Positions 55,935 to 64,000 of a DNA stretch of 64,000 nt are shown here, piece by piece. A model generated the notes under the pieces. The model saw nothing but the letters and a program-made list of their open reading frames with translations, was not told the origin of the DNA and ran no database searches. The translations under genes were made by a program, and so were the position numbers. The stretch spans positions 1,054,001 through 1,118,000 of the forward strand of contig NZ_JAFBDZ010000001.1 in assembly GCF_016908495.1 (NCBI RefSeq), written 5' to 3'. The DNA comes from Rossellomorea pakistanensis (GTDB lineage Bacteria; Bacillota; Bacilli; Bacillales; Bacillaceae_B). Position 1 is the first letter of the stretch. Every line of letters starts with the position of its first letter.

Positions 55935-56882
55935 TTATTTCATAAGAAGATGCATCAATAATGCTTTTTGTGCATGCATTCTATTTTCAGCCTGTGTATA
56001 AATGATAGAATTCTCTGACTCTATTAAATCTTCCTCAATTTCAAACCCGGGGTGAACGGGCATATCATGCATGATGTATGGAGTATATCCTTTTAAATTT
56101 TCCATTGTAATCGAGTATGGGCTCATTTGCTCGATTCTAGTCTGTTTTTCTTTATCGTACATGGGGTCATTAAAATATTCCATGTCTACCCATGTATCAG
56201 TATAAATAAAATCAGTAGTAGCGAGTGCAGCTTCTAAACCAGATAAGTGTATAATATTCCCACTCTTCTTCGCTTCCTCCATAAGCTCTTTATCCCAAGA
56301 TGCTTCATTAATCATTGGAGTTACTAATTGCAATTTAACACCCAGCTTTAATGCCGCAATGATTAATGAGTTGGTTACATTATTATGGATTCCTGCAAAT
56401 GTAAGCGTTACTCCATCAAATTGTTTTTTGATTTCATAAATTGTCATCATATCAGCCAATGCTTGTGAGGGATGATATTTATCACAGCACCCGTTTATTA
56501 CTGGCACTGAAGAATACTTGGCAAGTTCCACTATATCACTGAACTTTTTTAAACGTGCCATCATAATATCACAGTTTCTTGATGCATAGCGTGATTCATA
56601 TTGAATAGGAGAAATTGTAAAATTGCTTTTATCCCAATCTAGCTCTACTGCATATCCGCCCAATTGATTGATAGCAGATTGATAGGAAAGTGTTGTTCTC
56701 GTGGATGTTTTTTGAAACATAAGAAGCAATCCTTTTTTCTCAAGTGCGGAATAATAATCCTCCGGTTGTTTTTTTACTTTCATTCCTTCTATTACAATGT
56801 CACCAATTTCATGTTCGCTTAATTCTTTCAATGTTAATATATGTTTGATAATAAGCCCTCCCAAATTTGAATAAATATTCAT
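55935..56882 (-). CDS. Carbamoyltransferase of the ornithine/aspartate family, substrate unknown
   Basis: Up to 315 residues. The carbamoyl-phosphate motif KTSTRTTLSYQSAINQLGG is intact, and HPSQALADMMTI corresponds to HPxQ. The ornithine-specific DxxxSMG loop is replaced by DTWVDMEYF and the HCLP motif by HDMPVHPGFEI, so ornithine is unlikely to be the substrate. A perfect ARG box overlaps the first ATG (56882), and a TATAAT ends 5 bp before it. The better ribosome site GGGAGGG (56862-56856) is followed by ATT/ATC at 56852/56849, where the family N-terminus (IIKHILTLKELS) begins; the true start may be there. Not at this place in B. subtilis. Confidence 0.82.
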   Translation of the reverse strand: MNIYSNLGGLIIKHILTLKELSEHEIGDIVIEGMKVKKQPEDYYSALEKKGLLLMFQKTSTRTTLSYQSAINQLGGYAVELDWDKSNFTISPIQYESRYASRNCDIMMARLKKFSDIVELAKYSSVPVINGCCDKYHPSQALADMMTIYEIKKQFDGVTLTFAGIHNNVTNSLIIAALKLGVKLQLVTPMINEASWDKELMEEAKKSGNIIHLSGLEAALATTDFIYTDTWVDMEYFNDPMYDKEKQTRIEQMSPYSITMENLKGYTPYIMHDMPVHPGFEIEEDLIESENSIIYTQAENRMHAQKALLMHLLMK

Positions 56883-56883
56883 T
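56866..56883. promoter_or_regulatory. ARG box (ArgR operator)
   Basis: TTTGAATAAATATTCATT fits TNTGAATWWWWATTCANW at every position. It lies at the transcription start region of the carbamoyltransferase gene (minus-strand TATAAT just upstream, preceded by TTGCAG at 16 nt). argR is in this window at 39.8 kb. Confidence 0.75.
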
Positions 56884-57022
56884 TAGTATTATATTTATTA
56901 TAAAATTTACTGCAATATTTGGGTTTAGTCAATGGTTATTTTAATTTTTATTAGTTCAAAAGAATATATATCCATAGGGATGGTTCATTAAATTTGTTGT
57001 CTTTTTATGTTCTTTTTTTATT

Positions 57023-57242
57023 AAAGGTTCTTTTCGTAATGATTATTGTTATTTAACCCACAGCCTGAATACACTTCGCGCACCTAAGAGTGACCGTGAG
57101 CCTACTAGCTATGCTTATGTTTCGCGGTCTCACTTTAGCCACTGTTCCCGCAGGAGTCTACGTGTATTCAGGCTGCTCAATGCTTTGAAAATCTATTTCC
57201 GGCTTATCTCAGGTAGCAACAAACTTTTAGAAAACAGCCTTT
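57023..57242. repeat. MITE-like element with AAAGGYTSTTTTC terminal inverted repeats (family 3)
   Basis: Left end AAAGGTTCTTTTCGTAATG, right end (reverse complement) AAAGGCTGTTTTCTAAAAG. Inside, GCCTGAATACAC and GTGTATTCAGGC make a second, nested inverted repeat around GCAGGAGTCTAC. 220 bp, no ORF. It fills the gap between efp and the carbamoyltransferase gene. Confidence 0.68.
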
Positions 57243-57316
57243 ATTAAAAGAAAGAAAAACATAAGGAGAAATGATAAATTCTTCTGGGTTGCAAGCGAAA
57301 AGTTTAGATACAAAAA

Positions 57317-57345
57317 GAAGCTGCCCCTTATGGGACAGCCCTTTC
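57317..57345 (-). terminator. Terminator of efp, with family-2 repeat ends
   Basis: Minus strand GGGCTGTCCC and GGGGCAGC arms around ATAA, then TTTTTG. The arm equals the boundary of the family-2 repeats, as if only their ends remained. Confidence 0.85.
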
Positions 57346-57364
57346 AGAAGATATTTATATTTAA

Positions 57365-57922
57365 TTAAGCACGGGACACATATGATCCGTCTGTTGTATT
57401 AATGACGAGAACATCCCCTTCATTTACGAAGAAAGGAACGTTAACGGTTAATCCTGTTTCCACCGTTGCTGGTTTAGAGCCTCCAGAGGCAGTATCGCCT
57501 TTAATACCTGGCTCTGTTTCCGTAACCTTTAATTCTACCGAATTTGGTAATTCAATTCCTAAAGTTTCACCTTGATACATCATGATTGAAACTTCCATGT
57601 TTTCTTTAAGAAATTTTAGTTCATATTCAATAGCACTTGCCGCTAATTCGATTTGTTCATAAGACTCATTATCCATGAAAACATGCATATCTCCATTAGC
57701 ATATAAATATTGCATTTTTCGATTATCGATTTGTGCTTTCCCTACTTTTTCTCCGGCACGGAACGTTTTTTCTTGAATCGCACCTGTGCGAAGGTTACGA
57801 AGTTTAGAACGAACAAACGCTGCACCTTTTCCTGGTTTAACATGTTGGAAATCAATTACTCTCCAAATACCATTGTCTACTTCAATTGTTAATCCTGTAC
57901 GAAAATCATTTACTGAAATCAT
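57365..57922 (-). CDS. efp: Elongation factor P
   Basis: 185 residues in three beta-barrel domains. K32 in KPGKGAAF is the site modified in many bacteria. The C-terminal signature [20 protein letters not shown] is present. It relieves ribosome stalling at proline runs. Typical neighbour of yqhT. AGGAGG lies upstream. Confidence 0.97.
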   Translation of the reverse strand: MISVNDFRTGLTIEVDNGIWRVIDFQHVKPGKGAAFVRSKLRNLRTGAIQEKTFRAGEKVGKAQIDNRKMQYLYANGDMHVFMDNESYEQIELAASAIEYELKFLKENMEVSIMMYQGETLGIELPNSVELKVTETEPGIKGDTASGGSKPATVETGLTVNVPFFVNEGDVLVINTTDGSYVSRA

Positions 57923-58008
57923 GTTTTTTTCCTCCTGTAGTTCAAGGCCGCTGATTTATAGTCCACAGCGACAATCATTTCATCTTATTCTAAGTCCGCT
58001 ATATCTGC

Positions 58009-59070
58009 TTAAAGAATAATAAGATCTTTTGGTGAGATCGTCAGAGTTTCATTACCATTTTCAGTGATGATGGTATCATCCTCGATACGAACTCCCCCGA
58101 TTCCTTGGACATAAACCCCTGGTTCGACTGTAACAACCATGCCTGGCTTTAATTCAATTTCAGAACGGAAAGATAATCCTGGTCCTTCATGAACTTCTAA
58201 ACCTATTCCATGGCCTAAGGAGTGACCAAAATTCTCACCATATCCTTTTTCAGTGATATAATCACGTGCAATGGCATCCGCATCCTTGCCAGTCATGCCT
58301 GGCTTAATTCCAGCCATTGAGCGTAACTGCGCTTCCAAAACAACATCATAAATTTCCTTAAGCTTTTCACTTGGTTCCCCAACTGCAACTGTACGTGTCA
58401 TATCAGAAGCATATCCCTTGTAGTATGCACCATAATCCAGTGTAACAAAATCACCTTTTTCAATCTTTTTGTCACTTGCAACACCATGTGGTAGTGCAGA
58501 GCGATAACCAGATGCAACAATGATATCGAAGGATGATGATGTTGCACCGCTTTTTCTCATAAAGATTTCCAGTTCATTTGAAACCTCTAGTTCGGTAACT
58601 CCGGGCTTGATAAAGTCTATAATGTGCTTAAATGCAGCATCCGCAATATCTGCGGCATCCCTTAATATATTAATCTCAGTTGATGTCTTAATCAAGCGTA
58701 AGTTTTCAATAACTTGTGAAATCGGAATTAGTTCTGCTTTTACATGTTTACGATAGGATTCAAACGAAGAATATGTCATATAATCTTTTTCAAATCCTAA
58801 TTTTTTAATTCCAAGTTGCGAAACTTGTGATGCTACTTCTTCAGGAATAGGCCCTTTATGCTGAACAATCTCAAAGTCCGCCGCTTGTTCAGTCGCCTGT
58901 TCTATGTAACGAAAATCTGTGATAAAAAGCGCTTTATCCACTGTGATTAATACTACACCTGAAGAACCTGTGAAGTTTGTCATATAACGGCGATTAAAAG
59001 TACTTGTAATAAGGATGGCATCAATACCTTCTTTTGAAAAAGTTTCCCTAAGCTTTGTTAACTTTGTCAT
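58009..59070 (-). CDS. yqhT: M24 Xaa-Pro peptidase (YqhT)
   Basis: 353 residues. Creatinase N-domain (RRYMTNFTGSSGVVLIT) and pita-bread domain with the five metal ligands in DYGAYYKGYASDMTR, GHSLGHGIGLEVHEGP, VTVEPGVY and GGVRIEDD. It removes residues before proline from peptides; placement beside efp is common. The ATG overlaps the aroQ stop (ATGA). Confidence 0.95.
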   Translation of the reverse strand: MTKLTKLRETFSKEGIDAILITSTFNRRYMTNFTGSSGVVLITVDKALFITDFRYIEQATEQAADFEIVQHKGPIPEEVASQVSQLGIKKLGFEKDYMTYSSFESYRKHVKAELIPISQVIENLRLIKTSTEINILRDAADIADAAFKHIIDFIKPGVTELEVSNELEIFMRKSGATSSSFDIIVASGYRSALPHGVASDKKIEKGDFVTLDYGAYYKGYASDMTRTVAVGEPSEKLKEIYDVVLEAQLRSMAGIKPGMTGKDADAIARDYITEKGYGENFGHSLGHGIGLEVHEGPGLSFRSEIELKPGMVVTVEPGVYVQGIGGVRIEDDTIITENGNETLTISPKDLIIL

Positions 59071-59519
59071 TTCGTATCCTCTCCCCTTAAATAATGAACT
59101 AATGCTCGTATCGCTAATTCATATCCGAACAAACCAAAGCCTACAATCTGCCCGATCGTTACTCCCGCAGTTACTGAATGATGTCTAAAGGCTTCCCGCT
59201 GATGAACATTGGAAATATGTATCTCTATAACAGGTAGGCTAACCGCTGAAATGGCGTCTCGAATCGCATAGCTATAATGTGTGAATGCTCCTGGATTCAA
59301 GATGATTCCTTTTAGACCATTATCCTCTGCATCATGAATTCGATCAATAATCTCTCCTTCATGATTGGATTGAAAACACTCAAGTTCAAAGCCTTCATCT
59401 TTCGAAAGAGTCCTTAAGCGATCCTCTAGGTCCGTTAATGTCGTATTCCCATATATTTCAGGCTCTCTTTTTCCTAATCGATTTAAATTAGGACCATTCA
59501 AAAGTAATAATTTGTGCAT
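59067..59519 (-). CDS. aroQ: 3-dehydroquinate dehydratase, type II
   Basis: 150 residues, flavodoxin-like fold. LNGPNLNRLGKREPEIYG holds the catalytic Tyr loop, NPGAFTHYSYAIRDAI and EIHISNVHQREAFRHHS hold the catalytic His and substrate-binding residues. Third step of the shikimate pathway. Equivalent of YqhS. Confidence 0.97.
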   Translation of the reverse strand: MHKLLLLNGPNLNRLGKREPEIYGNTTLTDLEDRLRTLSKDEGFELECFQSNHEGEIIDRIHDAEDNGLKGIILNPGAFTHYSYAIRDAISAVSLPVIEIHISNVHQREAFRHHSVTAGVTIGQIVGFGLFGYELAIRALVHYLRGEDTK

Positions 59520-59608
59520 GGTTGCTCCCCTAAAAAAATAGAATGTTCACCAAGAACATTCTAACATAAATAAATTAACAAAAACTACTTAATAGTCTAA
59601 AAATAAAG

Positions 59609-60139
59609 CTAGGATGACCTTGCTTCTTCCTTTTCAGCTTGATGTCGCAGCTCATTTTCTTCATAGGAGATCGAGTATCCGATAAAAACACCATACAAAA
59701 TGTAAAGGCAAATCGTCGTAATTATCGTATTTATATCAATTTCAGTAATAGGTTTCATACTTGGAAATAAAGGATGTAAAACGAGGAAAACTCCGAGAAA
59801 GAGGACTATACCATAAGCTGCCCCTGCCCAGACTGACTTAAATTTCTTCAAAATACCATAATAAACTAATGCAACACCTATTGATACAATCCCATAGGCA
59901 AAAATCGAAATCACTATCCCGAGCCAAGTATCCTTCCATTTGCCTATCGCCCATGGTTCAAGAATGATGTTTGGTTCAATTTGTGTGAATGAGAACATGT
60001 AACAAATATAACCGATACTACTCCATAAGAGTCCACCAATAAATCCTGTAATAACGACCATTGTGATAAATGACATCGGTTTTTCAGACTTATTTTGTTC
60101 TAATTTAGGGTCCTGTGCTTTTTCTGGTTGATCAGACAT
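59609..60139 (-). CDS. yqhR: YqhR-family membrane protein
   Basis: 176 residues with about four membrane helices (TMVVITGFIGGLLWSSIG, WLGIVISIFAYGIVSIGV, AGAAYGIVLFLGVFLVL, TTICLYILYGVFIGYS) and charged ends. Size and place between aroQ and divergent yqhQ match YqhR. Function unknown. Confidence 0.88.
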   Translation of the reverse strand: MSDQPEKAQDPKLEQNKSEKPMSFITMVVITGFIGGLLWSSIGYICYMFSFTQIEPNIILEPWAIGKWKDTWLGIVISIFAYGIVSIGVALVYYGILKKFKSVWAGAAYGIVLFLGVFLVLHPLFPSMKPITEIDINTIITTICLYILYGVFIGYSISYEENELRHQAEKEEARSS

Positions 60140-60304
60140 AATCCTACACCTCCATTTGTAGTATGTCCAAATGGTTATAAGTCTTTCATATTTTATTGAA
60201 AAGAACAGAAATCTCCAATATATTGAAGGCTTTTCTAGAATAGAAAGCGAACTTTTAGTAAAATAGAAAGTAAAGACATAAATTCACTTTAGGTTGGTGT
60301 ACAC

Positions 60305-61249
60305 ATGGAAAAAAATCAGAAGCCCGCATATGGAGGACAGGCTGTTGTTGAAGGTGTAATGTTTGGTGGAAAGCATCATACAATAACAGCAATAAGAAGA
60401 ACTGATGATAGTATTGAATATTTTCATCTGCCAAGAAAATCGAAGCCAATACTTCAGAAATTAAAGAAGATCCCTTTTTTAAGAGGGATTGTCGCAATTG
60501 TTGAAGCAAGTGCAAATGGTTCCAAGCATCTAAACTTTTCATCTGAAAGGTATGAAGTAGCGCCTGAAGATGACGAAAAAATAAAAGACCAGGAAGTTTC
60601 AAAATTATCGATGATCCTTGGAGTCGCTGCTATCGGGGTCTTGTCCTTCCTATTTGGAAAATTTATTTTCACATTAGTTCCGGTCTTTCTGGCTGAATTA
60701 ACACGCCCCGTTTTTTCAGGCGATTTTGCCCAAATCATGATTGAGGGTCTCTTTAAGCTTATCTTATTATTAGTATATATCTACTTCATTTCCCTTACCC
60801 CGTTAATTAAAAGGGTATTCCAATATCATGGTGCCGAACATAAAGTGATTAATACGTATGAACATAATTTAGAATTAACTGTTGAAAATGTTCAGGCCCA
60901 ATCGAGATTGCATTATCGTTGCGGCAGCAGCTTTATTTTGTTTACCGTTATTGTAGGGGTTTTTGTATATATGCTAGTCCCGACAGAACCACTTTATGTA
61001 CGCGTATTAAATCGAATAGCGTTAATTCCTGTAGTATTAGGAATTTCATTTGAAGTTCTGCAGCTAACGAATAAATTACGTGATATACCAGTATTAAAAG
61101 TTCTAGGCTATCCAGGGCTGTGGTTACAGCTATTGACTACGAAAGAGCCGAGAAATGATCAGGTTGAGGTAGCCATCGCTTCCTTTAATGAACTATTAAA
61201 AATGGAAAAAGATACAGAATCGCGATTAAAAACAGAGGAAATTGTCTAA
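60305..61249 (+). CDS. yqhQ: DUF1385 membrane protein YqhQ
   Basis: 314 residues. YGGQAVVEGVMFGGKHHT at the start and HGAEHKVINTYEHNLELTVE in the middle are DUF1385 hallmarks; ending RDIPVLKVLGYPGLWLQLLT. About four membrane helices. Function not established. Divergent from yqhR. Confidence 0.93.
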   Translation: MEKNQKPAYGGQAVVEGVMFGGKHHTITAIRRTDDSIEYFHLPRKSKPILQKLKKIPFLRGIVAIVEASANGSKHLNFSSERYEVAPEDDEKIKDQEVSKLSMILGVAAIGVLSFLFGKFIFTLVPVFLAELTRPVFSGDFAQIMIEGLFKLILLLVYIYFISLTPLIKRVFQYHGAEHKVINTYEHNLELTVENVQAQSRLHYRCGSSFILFTVIVGVFVYMLVPTEPLYVRVLNRIALIPVVLGISFEVLQLTNKLRDIPVLKVLGYPGLWLQLLTTKEPRNDQVEVAIASFNELLKMEKDTESRLKTEEIV

Positions 61250-61349
61250 ATTATATGTAAGGCGAATTTTCCCACTTGAACGGAGAAGGTGGGATATCTA
61301 TTCCTATACGGTATAAGCTGAAAAATTGGTTCTTAAGGAGGGGGCTTTC

Positions 61350-61706
61350 TTGAAGGCACGCTATTTGCTGGCAGTAATCCTAATATCTTTAGCCACAATA
61401 GGTTTAGTCTCATTTTTAATAAAAGATCCACTCGCTCTTTTAAGGAGTATATTTATTTATGCTGCTGTAGCTGGAATAATCTATTTCATCTATCGCAAAT
61501 GGTTTAGTTCAAAACCAAAAAACAAAGAGCAACGTGCGTTTGCAAAAGCGGCAAAAATGTCTAAAAAAAGGATTAAGAAGAAAAATCCTACTGTAAATGC
61601 TTCAGGGCAAAAACCAAAAAAGAAACCGATCAGAAAAAAATCAACTGCACAATTAACCGTTATTGAAGGCAAAAAGAATAAAAAAAACAAAAGAGCTTCG
61701 TTATAA
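61350..61706 (+). CDS. yqhP: YqhP / SA1362 family small membrane protein
   Basis: 118 residues from TTG at 61350, chosen because AAGGAGG ends 8 nt upstream. Two membrane helices (LLAVILISLATIGLVSFLI, SIFIYAAVAGIIYFIY) and a very basic tail (KKRIKKKNP, KKKPIRKKS). Matches the two-helix-plus-basic-tail layout of YqhP. Function unknown. Confidence 0.85.
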   Translation: MKARYLLAVILISLATIGLVSFLIKDPLALLRSIFIYAAVAGIIYFIYRKWFSSKPKNKEQRAFAKAAKMSKKRIKKKNPTVNASGQKPKKKPIRKKSTAQLTVIEGKKNKKNKRASL

Positions 61707-61826
61707 GAAATGCGCAAGCGCCTTGAACAGGCCAAACGAGCATAAGACGAATCAAATAGAAAGGGTGATATTTTCCCTTTCTATTTGATTTGGCTTATGA
61801 CTCGAAGTAGGCGCTTACGCTTGCCA
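61707..61826 (+). repeat. Copy of family-1 repeat
   Basis: Starts AAATGCGCAAGCGCCTTGAA, contains GAGCATAAGACGAATC, an AAATAGAAAGGG / CCCTTTCTATTT hairpin and TTGGCTTATGACTCGAAG, and ends GGCGCTTACGCTTGCC. Sits between convergent yqhP and the patatin gene. Confidence 0.78.
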
Positions 61827-61860
61827 CTGATAAATCTATTTATCCGTAAACACTCCAATT

Positions 61861-61895
61861 ATAAAGCGGGTGGTGCCAGGCACCACCCGCTTTAT
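61861..61895. repeat. Perfect palindrome with GGTGCCAGGCACC core
   Basis: 17-bp perfect arms (ATAAAGCGGGTGGTGCC) around one central base. It lies 8 bp after the patatin gene stop. There is no T-run, but it could act as an end-protecting hairpin. Confidence 0.85.
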
Positions 61896-61903
61896 GTCGA
61901 ATT

Positions 61904-62788
61904 TTAATAGGACCACATTTTGATAAAATCATCCGCTAGACTGTGACCATATTGGATTAGAGCTTCCTTTTTTTCTTCCGTTATAGAAAACTCTGTTGAA
62001 AAAACCCCTTCTGTCGGTATAAAAATCACATTTTTTTCGAGTTTTCTAGAAATATAACGGGAGTCATGAGCATCCTTCATAGTATGAAACAGAGCCTCGA
62101 ATAGGTTAATGGCATTATCAATTTTCCTCTTCGGTCTCTCTTCAATATTCGGACTTAGCTTAACCCCAACAACTGGTCGTAATTTTTTCATATTATCATT
62201 CTCAAATAACCACATAGGAAAATTACTAAGAACTCCACCATCGACTATTTTGCTTACACCTTCTAAACTTCTTAACTTTACTGGTTCAAAAAAGTATGGC
62301 ATGCTCGCACTCATTCGAATCGCTCTTGCTACAGGGAACGTTTCTTTTGCAATCCCGTACTTTTCTAGGTCATCTGGCAGGACTAATAATCTTCCGTTCG
62401 ATAAATCCGAAGCAATGACCCTAAGGGAATGGGGAGGCAAATCAGCAAATGTATATACTCCTTTTGCTTTCAGTTTGGATTCAATCCATTTTTCTAAGAC
62501 AGCCCCTTTGTATAACCCTAAACTCCAATATACTTTTAACCATTTTACGAAAGGGATACTAAAAATAAATGAATTCTTATCTAATAAATCCGTAAGGTCA
62601 ACTTTACCCATAGCATTAATCAGTTCTTCACTTTTATAGCCAGACGCAATAAACGCGGCTACTACTGCGCCTGCACTTGTTCCTGCTACTCTTTTAAAAA
62701 CAAATCCTTTTTCTTCGAATGCCTTGTACGCACCTAAAAGTGCAAGACCTTTTATACCCCCACCTGAAAAAACTCCATCGATGTCCAT
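61904..62788 (-). CDS. yqhO: Patatin-like phospholipase (YqhO)
   Basis: 294 residues. Oxyanion GGGIKGLALLG, nucleophile elbow GTSAGAVVAAF and catalytic DGGVLSNFP form the Ser-Asp dyad of patatins. Likely an acyl hydrolase on membrane lipids; no signal peptide, so cytoplasmic. GGAGC precedes ATG. Confidence 0.93.
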   Translation of the reverse strand: MDIDGVFSGGGIKGLALLGAYKAFEEKGFVFKRVAGTSAGAVVAAFIASGYKSEELINAMGKVDLTDLLDKNSFIFSIPFVKWLKVYWSLGLYKGAVLEKWIESKLKAKGVYTFADLPPHSLRVIASDLSNGRLLVLPDDLEKYGIAKETFPVARAIRMSASMPYFFEPVKLRSLEGVSKIVDGGVLSNFPMWLFENDNMKKLRPVVGVKLSPNIEERPKRKIDNAINLFEALFHTMKDAHDSRYISRKLEKNVIFIPTEGVFSTEFSITEEKKEALIQYGHSLADDFIKMWSY

Positions 62789-62860
62789 AGGATGAGCTCC
62801 TTTATTGTGGATTCCCCCTACTACATCTTTAATCTCGACAAGAGCAAAATAGAATAAAAA

Positions 62861-62893
62861 AAGTGGAAGAGAACATGGTCTCTTCCACAGTTT
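62861..62893 (-). terminator. Terminator of the ribonucleotide reductase gene
   Basis: Minus strand GTGGAAGAGA and TCTCTTCCAC perfect 10-bp arms around CCATGT, then TTTTTTT. Confidence 0.93.
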
Positions 62894-62901
62894 TCATTTT
62901 A

Positions 62902-64000
62902 TTATAATCCACATTTCAGTTGAGCACCGCAATTCGTACAAGTGTTGCAGCCACCCATATCTTTGACAGTACCTTTTCGGCATACAGGGCATGTATTTCC
63001 AACTTCAGATCCAATGGTTACATCTGTTGAACGGACATCCTGTATCGTATCTAATAATACTACCGGCTTTTTGTCTGCTTGGATTTCCGTATTCTCTTCC
63101 TCGTCATCAAAGCTGTTTTCTTCTGCTTTTAATGTCAAGACTTGTGAATCACGACTTCCATCAACGTAAACAGTACCACCTTTTGCCCCGCCTTTATACA
63201 AGCGTTCATACACCTTCTCAACCTGTTCAACTGTATAACCACGCGGAGCATTTACAGTTTTAGATATCGAGCTATCGATCCAATTCTGGATAACACATTG
63301 AACGTCTGCATGTGCCTGTGGTGCAAGGCTCATTGATGAAATAAACCATTCCGGTAACTGATCGGGGTCAGCTTCTGGGTGCTTATCTAAATATTCTTGT
63401 ACTATATCTGCTTTGACTTCAATAAACTTACCAAGTCGCCCACTTCTGTAGTAGGTAAATGAGAAATACGGCTCAAGTCCAGTGGAGACGCCGACCATTG
63501 TCCCGGTAGACCCTGTAGGAGCAACCGTTAATAGATGAGAATTACGAATTCCATTTTCTAAAATCGAAGCTCTTACATCTGCAGGCATTTTTCTCATGTA
63601 TCCCGTCTCAATAAATGCTTTCCGTAAACGATTTGTTTCTTCATCTGTTTCACCAGTTAGGAAAGGAAAGCTTCCTTTTTCTTTTGAAAGTTCTACAGAA
63701 GCGCGATAAGCAGTTGTTGAAATGACTTCAAACACTTTATCAACCAGTTTATTCCCTTCCTCTGAACCGTATTCTTTCTCACAATAGATGAGTAAATCGG
63801 CAAGACCCATAACACCTAGCCCTACACGTCTCTCACCTAGAGCTTGCTTTTTGTTATCCTCTAAGAAATACGGTGTCGCATCAATGACGTTATCCTGCAT
63901 ACGTACACCGACTTCAACGGTACGTTTTAGTTTTTCAAAATCAACCGTCTTTGTTTCTTTATCTGCAAATTGAGCTAAGTTAACAGCTGCCAAATTACAA
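62902..64000 (-). CDS. nrdJ: B12-dependent ribonucleoside-diphosphate reductase, C-terminal part
   Basis: About 366 residues; the gene runs off the right edge. The frame enters as CNLAAVNLAQFADKE, which carries a conserved active-site Cys segment, and continues with APTGSTGTMVGVSTGLEPYFSF and a C-terminal zinc-ribbon-like CPVCRKGTVKDMGGC and CTNCGAQLKCGL, typical of class II NrdJ. It reduces ribonucleotides using adenosylcobalamin, the same cofactor as MutAB. The N-terminal part is outside the window. Confidence 0.92.
   Translation of the reverse strand, partial: CNLAAVNLAQFADKETKTVDFEKLKRTVEVGVRMQDNVIDATPYFLEDNKKQALGERRVGLGVMGLADLLIYCEKEYGSEEGNKLVDKVFEVISTTAYRASVELSKEKGSFPFLTGETDEETNRLRKAFIETGYMRKMPADVRASILENGIRNSHLLTVAPTGSTGTMVGVSTGLEPYFSFTYYRSGRLGKFIEVKADIVQEYLDKHPEADPDQLPEWFISSMSLAPQAHADVQCVIQNWIDSSISKTVNAPRGYTVEQVEKVYERLYKGGAKGGTVYVDGSRDSQVLTLKAEENSFDDEEENTEIQADKKPVVLLDTIQDVRSTDVTIGSEVGNTCPVCRKGTVKDMGGCNTCTNCGAQLKCGL

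Noticed and set aside
60255..60602. 115-codon minus-strand ORF over the yqhQ start
   Set aside because: Low-complexity Leu/His/Gln composition from antisense reading of yqhQ.
62109..62639. 176-codon plus-strand ORF within the patatin gene
   Set aside because: Mirror of the conserved patatin reading frame; no independent evidence.

Overview
This window is a 64 kb stretch of chromosome from an endospore-forming, low-GC Bacillaceae (Bacillus sensu lato). The gene content and order closely follow the zwf / yqj / bkd / spo0A / spoIVB / recN / dxs / acc / spoIIIA / efp / yqh segment known from Bacillus subtilis. I do not call a species. Most genes lie on the minus strand. I saw no rRNA, tRNA, CRISPR array, prophage or transposase gene.

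Layout. 1-5.8 kb: end of zwf, a cyclase-family hydrolase, gndA, a Y-family DNA polymerase, an orphan CheW and an M20 peptidase. 5.8-17.7 kb: two catabolic clusters for propionyl/methylmalonyl-CoA (pccB-like carboxyltransferase plus methylmalonyl-CoA epimerase; mutA-mutB-meaB), each preceded by a CcpA cre-like site. Between them are an L,D-transpeptidase, a YqjA-type membrane protein, a malic enzyme, a bacilliredoxin and two small genes (Prli42-like and YhfH-like). 17.8-22.2 kb: a large secreted bacillopeptidase F-like protease. 22.7-33.2 kb: the branched-chain keto-acid operon (ptb-bcd-buk-lpdV-bkdAA-bkdAB-bkdB) behind a textbook sigma-54 promoter, with its activator bkdR upstream. These clusters fit together: BkdAB/BkdB degrades valine and isoleucine keto acids to acyl-CoAs, propionyl-CoA is one product, and the carboxylase/epimerase/mutase set carries it to succinyl-CoA.

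33.3-40.3 kb: DUF2627 protein, glycerophosphodiesterase, lipoprotein, spo0A, spoIVB, recN and the arginine repressor. 40.4-47.0 kb: tlyA-like rRNA methylase, dxs, a small DUF21-like membrane protein, a 600-nt gene-free structured segment, ispA, xseB and xseA. The structured segment and membrane protein match, by position, size and neighbours, the OLE RNA (Ornate Large Extremophilic RNA) and its partner OapA. This is the most unusual system in the window. It carries its own apparent extended -10 promoter and a terminal helix that closes about 601 nt.

47.1-64 kb: nusB (folD is missing from its usual place), Asp23-like yqhY, accC, accB, the eight-gene spoIIIA operon with a SigE-type promoter, an unusual carbamoyltransferase with a perfect ARG box but without the ornithine-binding motifs, efp, pepQ-like yqhT, aroQ, yqhR, yqhQ, yqhP, a patatin-like lipase and the C-terminal part of a B12-dependent ribonucleotide reductase.

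The intergenic spaces hold at least three interspersed non-coding repeat families and two perfect long palindromes, described below. All assignments come from reading the sequence and recalled family knowledge; no search was run.
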